A stretch of DNA of 17,800 bases from Acidimicrobiales bacterium (GCA_013044465.1 JABEUL010000214.1:1-17800); one strand, 5' to 3'. Numbered from the stretch's first letter, positions 1-7,534 are shown. Numbers and translations: made by a program. The notes: a model not told the origin generated them from the letters alone.

Positions 1-791
1 GTGTACGCTCCGGCTAAGTTAAATGTGTTTGAGAATCCTACAACATTACAAGTCGTCGAGCTCGAACACCCAACCGAGGTAAGAGTTGTAATCCCATTTG
101 AAACTGTGGAGGACCTCCATGATGTTGCTCCGTTTGTCGTAATTTCAATTGCCGCTGCATTTGTACCCGTATTTAGACCAACGGCCATGCAGTCCAGCGA
201 GCCAGACTGGAAACATGAAATTTCATTTAACTGCACATTTGCCGGAAGGCCAGAAGAAGCTGACCAAGTTTGACCTAAATCGGAAGTAGTCGCAGCATAA
301 GCTGATTCACCTGCTTGCCCATAAATTGCACCTACAGCTACACAAATTGCATTTGTGCAAAATATATCATTTACTGAAACTCCAGTAGGTAGGTTGCTAG
401 CTGTCCAGGTGGAACCACCATTTGTAGTTGAGATCAATTCTTGTGAAGTTACGGCAATACAATTGGAAACACTTTCACATGCAATTCCTCCACCGACATT
501 TAAGTTGATAGCTGGCGTCGACTGCCTTGACCAAGTGGAACCGCCATTTGTGGTCGCAAAAATTGCAAGATAATTGGTAGAAGTCGATGCGAGCACAAAA
601 CAGTCACTCGCACTCGGACACGCAACACTAGCAATATTACTAATAGCAGCCTTTTGCGAAGAGATATTAGACCAGCTCACATTAGGAGTTACGGCACTTG
701 CATTCGTACTGACACCAAGTCCTGCCAAAATCGACAGTAGAACCAGTAAAACCGGAACAAATACTGACTTGGCTTTCGAAAAATTAATCAT
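1..791 (-). CDS. Secreted Cys-pair/BNR-like repeat protein, 3' end beyond window
   Basis: The minus strand is open from an ATG at 791-789 to the window edge: 263 codons with no stop, so the C-terminus is missing. A GGAGGT Shine-Dalgarno lies at 800-795, three bases from the ATG. Residues 1-33 look like a Sec signal peptide (Lys6/Lys8, hydrophobic 10-27, cleavage after ASA33). The rest is a repeat with two hallmarks. One is a Cys pair, at 58/64, 105/111, 145/150, 193/201 and 242/248. The other is a T-T-N-G-G-S-T-W-like motif ending at Trp87, 129, 176 and 225. The spacing of about 42-49 residues fits beta-propeller blades of the BNR/sialidase-like or YCF48-like type, with one Cys pair per blade. 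No catalytic residues are recognisable, so an enzymatic role should not be assumed; an extracellular or cell-surface role is inferred. Plus-strand reading frames here are antisense shadows. Confidence 0.8.
   Translation of the reverse strand, partial: MINFSKAKSVFVPVLLVLLSILAGLGVSTNASAVTPNVSWSNISSQKAAISNIASVACPSASDCFVLASTSTNYLAIFATTNGGSTWSRQSTPAINLNVGGGIACESVSNCIAVTSQELISTTNGGSTWTASNLPTGVSVNDIFCTNAICVAVGAIYGQAGESAYAATTSDLGQTWSASSGLPANVQLNEISCFQSGSLDCMAVGLNTGTNAAAIEITTNGATSWRSSTVSNGITTLTSVGCSSSTTCNVVGFSNTFNLAGAY
405..555. repeat. Tandem coding repeat, 126-base period
   Basis: The 25-base segments at 405-429 and 531-555 differ at only four positions. They are exactly 126 bases (42 codons) apart and encode the two identical TTNGGSTW blade motifs of the secreted repeat protein. 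The near-identity at DNA level suggests duplication of a blade unit. The other blades (Trp176, Trp225) have diverged further. Confidence 0.7.
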
Positions 792-948
792 TTTACCTCC
801 AGTTGTCCATCTTCAGAATATTTTAACACTCCAGGAAATTTTATGGAGGGCAAACCTAAATTTAAAACTTTTACAAGGCAGACCTGCAGGGGAAGGAAGT
901 TAGCATTAAGGAATGCCCCTAATTTCAATACAGATCCGCAGTTACGTA

Positions 949-1383
949 TTATCTCTCAACTTGAAGGTTCTCTCTAGGCCAATTTCCGTTAAGTTTCAGG
1001 AGGGCAAATACCTTAACTGCAGATCTTTTGGTCATCCAATGAACCGTTACTGTCTTTAAATCTTTGCGAACGAATTTGATATCTTTTTTGTCTAGATTTA
1101 CATCTTGAAGTTCGTCAAAGCTCGATATAAATATATATGTGCGGTGCTGCCCGGAAATCAAACTCATAGCAGCCATTGAGAGCCACAGCAAAAGTATTGA
1201 CGGAGTAGGAATACGGCCAGAGGAATAAAATATCGTTAGGCCTCTTTCTCTTATTTCGAGTTTCACGCTTTCTGAAATCCGAAAGTGAGAACTTTTAAAT
1301 GGTTCGTCAATCAGTAATTCTGCTCTGGAAGTTGCAACCACCTTGCCCAAATACTTCCCCGCACTTCTGCGCCTACCAACCAT
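949..1383 (-). CDS. Small hypothetical protein
   Basis: This is a 144-residue frame from an ATG at 1383 to a TAA at 951-949. I do not recognise the family. The N-terminus is basic (RRR at 4-6). The first half alternates polar and hydrophobic residues in a way that suggests beta strands. A hydrophobic stretch at about residues 59-76 could be one membrane segment or a buried strand. The second half is Lys-rich and ends in a likely helix (SAVKVFALLKLNGNW). The overall pattern faintly resembles PH-like or GRAM-like small domains, but that is only an impression. No good ribosome-binding site precedes the ATG, and the start codon sits inside a perfect inverted repeat (1382-1400). It runs in the same direction as the secreted protein gene, 157 bases further on. 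It could be real or a chance frame; the lack of any competing frame in the interval favours real. Confidence 0.5.
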   Translation of the reverse strand: MVGRRRSAGKYLGKVVATSRAELLIDEPFKSSHFRISESVKLEIRERGLTIFYSSGRIPTPSILLLWLSMAAMSLISGQHRTYIFISSFDELQDVNLDKKDIKFVRKDLKTVTVHWMTKRSAVKVFALLKLNGNWPRENLQVER

Positions 1384-1400
1384 CGGGAATAGGTCCCGAT
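1382..1400 (-). repeat. Perfect 7-bp inverted repeat over a start codon
   Basis: ATCGGGA (1382-1388) and TCCCGAT (1394-1400) are perfect inverted copies around a five-base loop. On the minus strand the hairpin contains the first two bases of the ATG of the 949-1383 gene. It could limit initiation or mark an RNA processing site; function is inferred only. Confidence 0.5.
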
Positions 1401-1679
1401 AACTCTTATTTATTCCAACTTCTTCACTAAAGCTTATAATTTATAGGTCCTAACAACGCGTTTATAATACATTTTACCTTTTGAGCACCTTGTGTGCCCA
1501 TAGTCACTTTATAGACTGAATCTCAGCTATCATGCCCTTGTCCCCGTTTATTGATAAGCAAAGGATCGACTCGGTTGGGTCATGAAAGCTGAAGCGTAGC
1601 CACCATATGAGTGCGCTTCCGTGCAATCTGACGCGACTGTAAATATCGGAAGAGCCAAAAAAGGGCTTAGAGGAAAGTG
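1401..1679. other. Intergenic region without a gene; possible RNA structure
   Basis: I see no convincing coding frame here. The part at 1430-1480 is AT-rich and could hold a promoter for the minus-strand gene at 949-1383, but no convincing hexamer pair with correct spacing was found. At 1591-1652 there are two mutually exclusive 6-bp stems. GAAGCG (1591-1596) pairs with CGCTTC (1614-1619), while CTTCCG (1616-1621), which shares bases with the latter, pairs with CGGAAG (1647-1652). It does not match a riboswitch or small RNA family that I recognise. Confidence 0.35.
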
Positions 1680-1752
1680 CGCGCTCGGAGGGATTCGAAC
1701 CCCCAACCCTCTGATCCGAAGTCAGATGCTCTATCCGTTGAGCTACGAGCGC
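1680..1752 (-). tRNA. tRNA-Arg (anticodon TCG)
   Basis: Read on the minus strand, this folds as a complete cloverleaf. The acceptor stem is GCGCTCG with CGAGCGC. The D stem is GCTC with GAGC. The anticodon stem is TCTGA with TCAGA around the loop CTTCGGA, giving anticodon TCG, which reads CGA. The variable loop is short (GGGTT), and the T stem is GGGGG with CCCTC (one G-U pair) around TTCGAAT. Base 1680 supplies a G discriminator. The next bases read CAC, so CCA is not encoded and must be added after transcription. A candidate promoter lies just upstream. Confidence 0.96.
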
Positions 1753-1761
1753 ATTGGCTAG

Positions 1762-1790
1762 ATTTTACACCCAAGCGGGACCTTTGTTGA
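1762..1790 (-). promoter_or_regulatory. Candidate sigma70-type promoter for tRNA-Arg
   Basis: On the minus strand TCAACA (1790-1785) resembles a -35 box (4 of 6 matches to TTGACA) and TAAAAT (1767-1762) a -10 box (5 of 6 matches to TATAAT). They are separated by 17 bases. The -10 ends nine bases before the mature tRNA 5' end, so the primary transcript would carry almost no leader. Spacing and position fit, but the match is by eye. Confidence 0.4.
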
Positions 1791-1824
1791 CCTGTACCAG
1801 GATTTAAACCAGTTTTAGCCCTAA

Positions 1825-2286
1825 GTGGGCTCAAGCGATACATGTCCCTTTAATCGGGGAAGTAGAATAGTAAAGGTGAGCGCTACTAGCACCCAAATTG
1901 CCACGAATCAAGAAGTGTCAGGTACTGAGAAATTCATCTGCAAGATGCTTTGTGTGTCTACGGATGTCACAAGGGCTGAGAAGGTTAAGTCAAATGAGCA
2001 AGCTCCAAGGATATTCAGCATTTCGATTGCGATCTCTGGACTGCGGTGCATTCTAAGTTACGTGCTATTTCCCTTCATCCTTCCTTTCACAGGGTTGGCA
2101 ACCACCAGCGAACCATATTTAGGAATTCCCATTGGAGTAATTGCATTAATCTTCGACGTTATGGGGATACGAAGATTTTGGGCTGCAAAGCATAAGTATC
2201 GTTGGATTGTAAGTTTTGTATATTTGGCAGTGATGATTATGGTGGCCATACTCGTTGGTATTGATATCCATACTCTTGCCAAATAA
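1825..2286 (+). CDS. Small predicted membrane protein
   Basis: The longest frame starts with GTG at 1825, directly after an in-frame TAA, and gives 153 residues ending with TAA at 2284-2286. The first 60 residues are polar and not obviously conserved-looking, so the true start may be later: GTG at 1876 or ATG at 1945. None of the three has a well-spaced Shine-Dalgarno. The remainder has about three hydrophobic segments (residues 62-87, 96-113 and 126-147) joined by short basic loops, including IRRFWAAKHKYRW. Small actinobacterial membrane proteins of unknown function with a similar Arg-rich loop and acidic C-terminal end exist to my recollection, but I cannot name a family. It is convergent with the nuo operon and closely followed by a terminator hairpin, so it is probably a single-gene unit and not part of complex I. 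Confidence 0.65.
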   Translation: MGSSDTCPFNRGSRIVKVSATSTQIATNQEVSGTEKFICKMLCVSTDVTRAEKVKSNEQAPRIFSISIAISGLRCILSYVLFPFILPFTGLATTSEPYLGIPIGVIALIFDVMGIRRFWAAKHKYRWIVSFVYLAVMIMVAILVGIDIHTLAK

Positions 2287-2320
2287 ATTTGGCCAAGCAA
2301 ATTTGGCTGTTAGTTTTTTT
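2278..2320 (+). terminator. Rho-independent terminator of the plus-strand membrane protein gene
   Basis: GCCAA (2292-2296) and TTGGC (2303-2307) form a 5-bp hairpin with loop GCAAAT, followed after six bases by seven T (2314-2320). An overlapping upstream repeat, GCCAAA (2278-2283) with TTTGGC (2288-2293), can form a competing hairpin over the stop codon. The T tract lies only on the plus-strand side, so it serves the gene ending at 2286. No equally clear terminator is visible for the nuo operon coming from the other side. Confidence 0.55.
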
Positions 2321-2370
2321 ACTTCACAAATTGCGAAATCCTAATTGGGCCTTTTTTTGCCACGAGTGCT

Positions 2371-4020
2371 CTAGAACAAGAAAGTGGCGTGGCTCACAAG
2401 TGCAAATAAGATCCCAGGGAATACTCCAAGTGCAACTGTTGCAACAGCAGAAATACTAATTGCAATAGTTGAACTTAGCGGGACTTTGCCAATTGGGTCT
2501 TCTAATGGAGACTCATCAAGAGCTCTTTCAATTTCCTCAATGTCATAATCTATCGCCACTTTCAACGCAGAGTACTCCATCGAGAGCTCTTCCATCTTTG
2601 ATGATTCCAGTTCACTTGCTACATGTGTAGATTCAACCAATGGCTCAGGTTCGATAGCCCCAATACCAACAGGAGAGCTATAAGTTACAACCACTATTCG
2701 CAGGTAGTAAAAGGCGCTAATGACAGATGACACAAGTGCAACTATCACCAAGGTATATGACCCAACTCCACCGCTTGATGCCAGTGCACTTAAAACACCA
2801 AATTTGGCAACAAATCCGACTGTAAAAGGCACTCCTGCCTGCGCCATTAAAAACAGAGCAAGTGATCCAGACAACCAAGGATGCTCTCTGGCTAGTCCCC
2901 TGTAATTCGAGATGTCGTGGTTATTATCCCCTTTTCCGCCGACCACAGTTATTACGCTAAATGCTCCCATTACGATAAAGGTGTAGGCAACTAAGTAAAT
3001 AACTACCCTTTGTGCGCCCAGTTCTGCACCAACAACTAGACCCAAGAGAATAAATCCAGCGTGGCTGATGGATGAGTAAGCGAGCATTCGCTTGACGTTA
3101 TTTTGAACAAGCCCGCCAAAAGCACCTAGCAGCAAGGAAGCAAACGCTATTCCATAGACCAATGGTTGCCAATCCTGCTTATATGAAATAAAGGCTGACA
3201 AAAATACTCTAAGAAGTGCTGCAAATGCTCCGAGCTTTGCAACTGAAGCCATGAACGAAGTTGCTGGAGTAGGTGCACCTTGGTAGACGTCTGGGCTCCA
3301 TACATGGAAAGGTACTGCCGCTACTTTAAAGGCAAAGCCAACCAAGATTAAAGTCATCCCAACCAAAAACAAACCGTCATGGGCAAGCAAGTTAGTAGCA
3401 AAGAAAGCCGCTATCTGGGCAAGATTGGTAGAGCCAGTCGTTCCATAGACAAAGGCAATTCCATATACAAAGATTGCAGATGAAAATCCACCCAAAATTA
3501 AATATTTGATGGCAGCCTCACCCGAAGCTGTCCTTCGGCCATCCATTCCGGCCAAGACATAAAGTGCAATAGATAATATCTCAAGTGCCAAAAAGATCAT
3601 TATTAGATCATTCGCCATTGCCATTAGTTCAGCCCCAGTGCCAGAAAGTAGTCCTAAGGCCAAGAGCTCAGGACCGTCCCAACCCTCTCTTGACAAGAAA
3701 CCCTCTGAGCCAAGTGCAAATATTGCAATGGCCACGCCAACTGCCATTCCAACTATTATCCCAAATCCATCGACGCTGAGCGCCCCGTCAAAAGCTAGAT
3801 ACTTTCCATGCTTAAGCACATTTATATAGAGAATTACTCCCGCACCAATTGATGCCAGTGAGGTCACAAAGGTTATGATTGAAAATATTGCAGGGTCAAT
3901 TTTTGATCTTATAGTTGCACTCATCGCCAGCATCAAGAGGGCACCTCCAACCAATATCGCCTCAGGCGCTATTGCCCAATAAGATATTTTTGGCAAAGTA
4001 AGTGTTTGAGTGGCTAGCAT
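2371..4020 (-). CDS. nuoN: NADH-quinone oxidoreductase subunit N
   Basis: This is the membrane-arm antiporter-like subunit of complex I. It is 549 residues, longer than the usual 480-500 or so. About 14 membrane segments are visible. The family's proton-path residues can be placed: Glu147 (LALEILSIALYVL), Lys232 (FKVAAVPFHVW), Lys262 (VAKLGAF) and Lys406 (VAKFGVL). The motif PFHVWSPDVYQGAPTP at 237-252 is diagnostic of NuoN. Between the penultimate and last membrane segments, residues about 451-512 form an unusually long, strongly acidic loop (EIERALDESPLEDP and similar), which accounts for the extra length. The ATG at 4020-4018 overlaps the nuoM stop (TAATG), with GGAGG at 4034-4030 nine bases upstream. 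It is the last gene of the operon and ends with TAG. Confidence 0.97.
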   Translation of the reverse strand: MLATQTLTLPKISYWAIAPEAILVGGALLMLAMSATIRSKIDPAIFSIITFVTSLASIGAGVILYINVLKHGKYLAFDGALSVDGFGIIVGMAVGVAIAIFALGSEGFLSREGWDGPELLALGLLSGTGAELMAMANDLIMIFLALEILSIALYVLAGMDGRRTASGEAAIKYLILGGFSSAIFVYGIAFVYGTTGSTNLAQIAAFFATNLLAHDGLFLVGMTLILVGFAFKVAAVPFHVWSPDVYQGAPTPATSFMASVAKLGAFAALLRVFLSAFISYKQDWQPLVYGIAFASLLLGAFGGLVQNNVKRMLAYSSISHAGFILLGLVVGAELGAQRVVIYLVAYTFIVMGAFSVITVVGGKGDNNHDISNYRGLAREHPWLSGSLALFLMAQAGVPFTVGFVAKFGVLSALASSGGVGSYTLVIVALVSSVISAFYYLRIVVVTYSSPVGIGAIEPEPLVESTHVASELESSKMEELSMEYSALKVAIDYDIEEIERALDESPLEDPIGKVPLSSTIAISISAVATVALGVFPGILFALVSHATFLF

Positions 4021-5597
4021 TATTTTCCACCTCCATTTGAAGATGACAGAGTTGATTTAGCCCCAGTAGATGGTGGCGAGACATGGTTGGCACTATCCAC
4101 ATGAGCAACTATGGAATTTACAGTGGGCGTAATTCGATCGAGCATGGGAGCCGGGAATACCCCAATTAAAACAATCAATGCAATAAGTGGAGCCAAAATC
4201 ATGCTCTCCTTGAAATTAATTTCTTTCATCTTCGAAACAATGCCCTCATCTGGGGTTCCATGAAATGCCCTTTGATAGGCCCAAAGGAGATATACGGCTG
4301 AGAGAATTACTCCCCCAGCAGCTGCTACGGCCCACCATCGATGTATCAAGAAAGTCCCAGTCAGGATCAAAAACTCACCAATAAATCCATTTAATCCCGG
4401 CAGTCCAAGCCCTGCCAATACAACAACCATCATGATTCCAGCCAGTACTGGAGCTACTCTTTGGATCCCTCCTAGGGACGAAATCTGCCATGAACCGGTT
4501 CTTTTTGTAATCATTCCAATTAATAAGAACATGGCGGCGGTGACAATTCCGTGGTTAAACATCTGGAGGATTCCACCAGTTAGACCCTGCACGGTAAAGG
4601 CAAATATGCCCAGAACCACAAATCCTAAGTGGGAAAGAGAGGAAAATGCAACAAGTCTTTTGAAGTCTTTTTGCCACGCTGCAACAACAGCTCCATAAAT
4701 TATTCCAATCACACCAAGAGTTAAAAACAGAGGTGCCAACCGATAAGAAGCCCTCGGAAACAGAGTCAAGTCAAATCGAACGAGACCGTAAGTACCCAGT
4801 TTGGCCATCACTCCAGCCAACATCACCGCACCGGCAATCGGGGACTCCTTATAGGCCAAAGGCGACCATGTATGGAATGGAAAGATTGGCGTCTTGACAG
4901 CAAATGCGGCACTAAAACATAAGAAAAGCAAAACCTCAGTTGAATACGTTAAGTGGGTTTTCGCCAATGCAGTTAAATCAAATGTCAGAGTTCCCGTTTG
5001 ACTTTGATGAAGGCCTGCCAAAATTAGCATACCTGCAAGCAAGAATGCTGAACCCAGAAGTGTATAGAGGAAAAACTTCAGTGCTGCCTTTCCTCTTTCC
5101 TTTCCACCCCAGCCAGCAACCATAAAATAGGTCGGGATCAAGGTGAGTTCGAAGAATATAAAGAAAACAAAAACGTCAAGTGCTAAAAATGAACCAATGC
5201 AAGCACCTTCTAAAATGAGCACCCATGAGATAAAACTTGTCGTTCTATATTTCTCTTCTGCTCCGTAGAGTGCAATTGGAGCCAATAGGGCCACGAGCAC
5301 AACAAGGAATAAAGAAAGACCATCTACTCCAAAGTGCCAAGATATGCCCAGTTGAGAGATCCAGGTATGATCAGTCACCATCTGGTAGCCAGACTTACCA
5401 GTGGCGAATATGAACATGATCGCTACAGCCAATACCGCAGTAGCTAGCATGCCGATCCCGCCTACTACTTTTGCGACTATAGCCTTATCTCTTGGCAGCA
5501 CGCCCACTACAAGGCCAAAAATTATTGGAAGCAAAATAATAACTGTCAAGTAAGGCAAAGCCGAAGCGGCCCCGTGCGAAGGTACGATATTTCCCAT
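4020..5597 (-). CDS. nuoM: NADH-quinone oxidoreductase subunit M
   Basis: This is the second antiporter-like proton-pumping subunit of the complex I membrane arm, 525 residues, close to the family norm. Numbering from the ATG at 5597, the conserved residues are Glu150 (FFELTLIPTYF), Lys235 (AVKTPIFPFHTW), Lys266 (MAKLGTYG) and Glu408 (LNGFIGEFLIL). The last of these is the Glu that replaces the terminal Lys of NuoL and NuoN. A TTG two codons upstream (5603) would sit directly against the ribosome-binding site GAGGAGG (5610-5604), so the ATG at 5597, six bases away, is chosen. It overlaps the nuoL stop as TAATG. The C-terminus carries a short Ser/Gly/Lys-rich tail (about residues 500-525) with no recognised role. 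Confidence 0.97.
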   Translation of the reverse strand: MGNIVPSHGAASALPYLTVIILLPIIFGLVVGVLPRDKAIVAKVVGGIGMLATAVLAVAIMFIFATGKSGYQMVTDHTWISQLGISWHFGVDGLSLFLVVLVALLAPIALYGAEEKYRTTSFISWVLILEGACIGSFLALDVFVFFIFFELTLIPTYFMVAGWGGKERGKAALKFFLYTLLGSAFLLAGMLILAGLHQSQTGTLTFDLTALAKTHLTYSTEVLLFLCFSAAFAVKTPIFPFHTWSPLAYKESPIAGAVMLAGVMAKLGTYGLVRFDLTLFPRASYRLAPLFLTLGVIGIIYGAVVAAWQKDFKRLVAFSSLSHLGFVVLGIFAFTVQGLTGGILQMFNHGIVTAAMFLLIGMITKRTGSWQISSLGGIQRVAPVLAGIMMVVVLAGLGLPGLNGFIGEFLILTGTFLIHRWWAVAAAGGVILSAVYLLWAYQRAFHGTPDEGIVSKMKEINFKESMILAPLIALIVLIGVFPAPMLDRITPTVNSIVAHVDSANHVSPPSTGAKSTLSSSNGGGK

Positions 5598-7534
5598 TAC
5601 CAACCTCCTCTTATCCCTACGGCTAAGAGCAGAATAACAGTCCCACCAGCAATAACTAAAGCTTCACGCCTTACAAAGCCGCTTGCAATCTTGTGAAGTC
5701 CAACACCGACAAACTTAGCAATATTAACTACCCCAACAACCGCCCCATCAATAACTACAGGTTCAATAACATCTGCAGAGATTTCGGCAAGTCTTGTTCC
5801 AGACTTGGCAACTACAGCATTGCCGGTGGCATCAATATACCAAGCACTTTGCAAAAATACCGGCTCCAATTCGGGATGTTTCGATTTCTTCGACCAAATT
5901 GCAAATGCAATGTAGCCTCCACCTAGAGCCACTATTGCATCCACTACTGCCAACACCCACTGGACAGATGATGACGCAGCGTGCAGAGGAGTTGGAGCAA
6001 TTCCTAAACTTGGCGCCAACCAGTGCTCTAAAACTTTTAGCGACGATGCAAATGGAAGATTCAATAGCCCGCCTATTACGGCCAAACCTGCAAGCAATAG
6101 AATCGGACCCAACATCTTGAATCCTGGATCATGTGGGTGAACTTCTTTTGCAGCATGTGAGGAACGTGCTGCCTTTTTCACTTTAGGCTTTTCTTCCCAT
6201 CTCCTCTTTCCCAAAAATGCCAAACAAAACTCTCGTCCCATGTAATAAGAGGTAAGACCAGCAGTTATCACACCTGCCAACCAGATAAATATATTTTGCT
6301 GATATGCACCTAAAAGCACATCACCCTTTGAGAAAAATCCAGCAAACGGCGGCACTCCAGCTATAGCCATCCAACCGACAAAAAATGCAAGAGCCGTCAT
6401 TGGCATCAGTGCCCGAAGTGCACCCATAGCCTTTAGATCTTGTTCGTCGTTCATTCCATGGATTACTGAACCTGCAGACAAAAAGAGAAGCGCCTTGTAA
6501 AAAGCATGTGTAACCATCAAAAATATGGCCGCTACATAAGCTCCTGAACCTACGCCAATGAACATATATCCAAGTTGAGATACCGTCGAATAGGCCAGAA
6601 CCTTCTTGATGTCATTCTGAGAGGTTCCTGCGGCGGCTGCGACAAATGCGGTGATAATTCCAATAATTGTTATGAAATGAGCTGCACCCGGAGCCAATGC
6701 AAGAAGCGGGCTTAACCTCACCATGAGAAATACCCCAGCAGTTACCATTGTGGCGGCGTGAATTAATGCACTCACTGGAGTGGGACCTTCCATGGCATCG
6801 GCCAACCAACCAAATAAGGGGAACTGTGCGGATTTACCCATCGCACCTACAAAGGCCAAAACCACAATGGCCGTTAATGTGGTGTGCGAGATGTGGGGGG
6901 CTGCACTAATCAAATTCGAATAATTCAATGATCCAATTGACTGAAATGCCAAGAACATCGCCATCAAGAACCCCACATCTGCAATTCGATTTACAATCAT
7001 TGCCTTTTTGCCGGCAGTAGCAGCCTTAGGTCGCTCAAACCAGAACGAAATTAGGAAGTAAGAACAAACCCCAACTCCCTCCCAACCTAAAAATGTAATC
7101 AGTAAGTTTGCTCCCAGAACCAAGATGAGCATCGAAGCCACAAAGAGGTTCAGGTAGATGAAAAACTTGGGAAAATCCTTGTCCCCATGCATATATTCGA
7201 TTGAATAGAGATGGATAAGCGTTGAAACACCACTCACAAACAGTGCCATAGTCACCGAAAGAGGGTCTGCTTGAAATGCCATCTGAACTTGGAAACTTCC
7301 CACTGGCAGCCAAGTGAAAAGGTGTTGGATAAATGTCCTGTCAATCCCGTGGGACCCTAAAACCCCAATCCAGGTAATTACACTCGCTACAAATGATCCC
7401 CCAACTGCCAAAGTGGCAATCCAACCTGATAGTGGTTCTCCCAATTTTTTGCCAAAGCTAATCAGGAAAAGAGCACTAACCAGCGGAATTATCGGAATAA
7501 AAATTACTGCATGTTCCACTTTTTGTAAACTCAA
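5597..7534 (-). CDS. nuoL: NADH-quinone oxidoreductase subunit L
   Basis: This is the distal antiporter-like subunit of the membrane arm, 645 residues, normal for NuoL including its long C-terminal lateral helix and final membrane anchor (about 545-645). Conserved residues are visible at Glu152 (GWEGVGVCSYFLI), Asp186 (NRIADVGFL), Lys234 (GKSAQFPLFGWL), His259 (SALIHAATM), Lys347 (HAFYKALLFL) and Lys403 (FFSKGDVLLG). A very basic loop spans about residues 442-470, rich in Lys/Arg and His. The start appears to be TTG at 7534, whose TGA-overlapping context (TTGA) is shared with the nuoK stop. A weak GAAGG is very close, so the start is less certain than the rest. The next alternative, GTG at 7519, has no Shine-Dalgarno. 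Confidence 0.96.
   Translation of the reverse strand: MSLQKVEHAVIFIPIIPLVSALFLISFGKKLGEPLSGWIATLAVGGSFVASVITWIGVLGSHGIDRTFIQHLFTWLPVGSFQVQMAFQADPLSVTMALFVSGVSTLIHLYSIEYMHGDKDFPKFFIYLNLFVASMLILVLGANLLITFLGWEGVGVCSYFLISFWFERPKAATAGKKAMIVNRIADVGFLMAMFLAFQSIGSLNYSNLISAAPHISHTTLTAIVVLAFVGAMGKSAQFPLFGWLADAMEGPTPVSALIHAATMVTAGVFLMVRLSPLLALAPGAAHFITIIGIITAFVAAAAGTSQNDIKKVLAYSTVSQLGYMFIGVGSGAYVAAIFLMVTHAFYKALLFLSAGSVIHGMNDEQDLKAMGALRALMPMTALAFFVGWMAIAGVPPFAGFFSKGDVLLGAYQQNIFIWLAGVITAGLTSYYMGREFCLAFLGKRRWEEKPKVKKAARSSHAAKEVHPHDPGFKMLGPILLLAGLAVIGGLLNLPFASSLKVLEHWLAPSLGIAPTPLHAASSSVQWVLAVVDAIVALGGGYIAFAIWSKKSKHPELEPVFLQSAWYIDATGNAVVAKSGTRLAEISADVIEPVVIDGAVVGVVNIAKFVGVGLHKIASGFVRREALVIAGGTVILLLAVGIRGGW
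5604..5610 (-). promoter_or_regulatory. Ribosome-binding site deciding the nuoM start
   Basis: GAGGAGG at 5610-5604 lies six bases before the ATG at 5597. It is immediately adjacent to the alternative TTG at 5603, which it therefore excludes. Confidence 0.8.

Noticed and set aside
1..903. Three consecutive plus-strand open frames (1-273, 355-573, 574-903).
   Set aside because: They are antisense to a continuous minus-strand frame with a signal peptide, Shine-Dalgarno and periodic protein repeats; none has a recognisable product.
889..919. Small hairpin GCATT-CCTT-AATGC (minus strand, 916-903) downstream of the 949-1383 gene as a terminator.
   Set aside because: It is only five base pairs and no T tract follows it.
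1561..1660. Possible known riboswitch (cobalamin or cyclic di-GMP type).
   Set aside because: Short resemblances such as GTAGCCACC and ATGAAAGC are present, but the full conserved cores are not.
1653..1672. AGCC/GGCT with an intervening run (T on the minus strand) just downstream of the tRNA as a terminator.
   Set aside because: The T run is in the loop, not after the stem, and the stem is only four base pairs.
1680..1752. tRNA-Arg as an integration site for a mobile element.
   Set aside because: I found no second copy of the tRNA 3' end, no integrase and no other mobile gene in the window.
2058..2300. Minus-strand 80-residue frame opposite the small membrane protein.
   Set aside because: It mirrors the hydrophobic stretches of the plus-strand gene and has no Shine-Dalgarno or recognisable motif.
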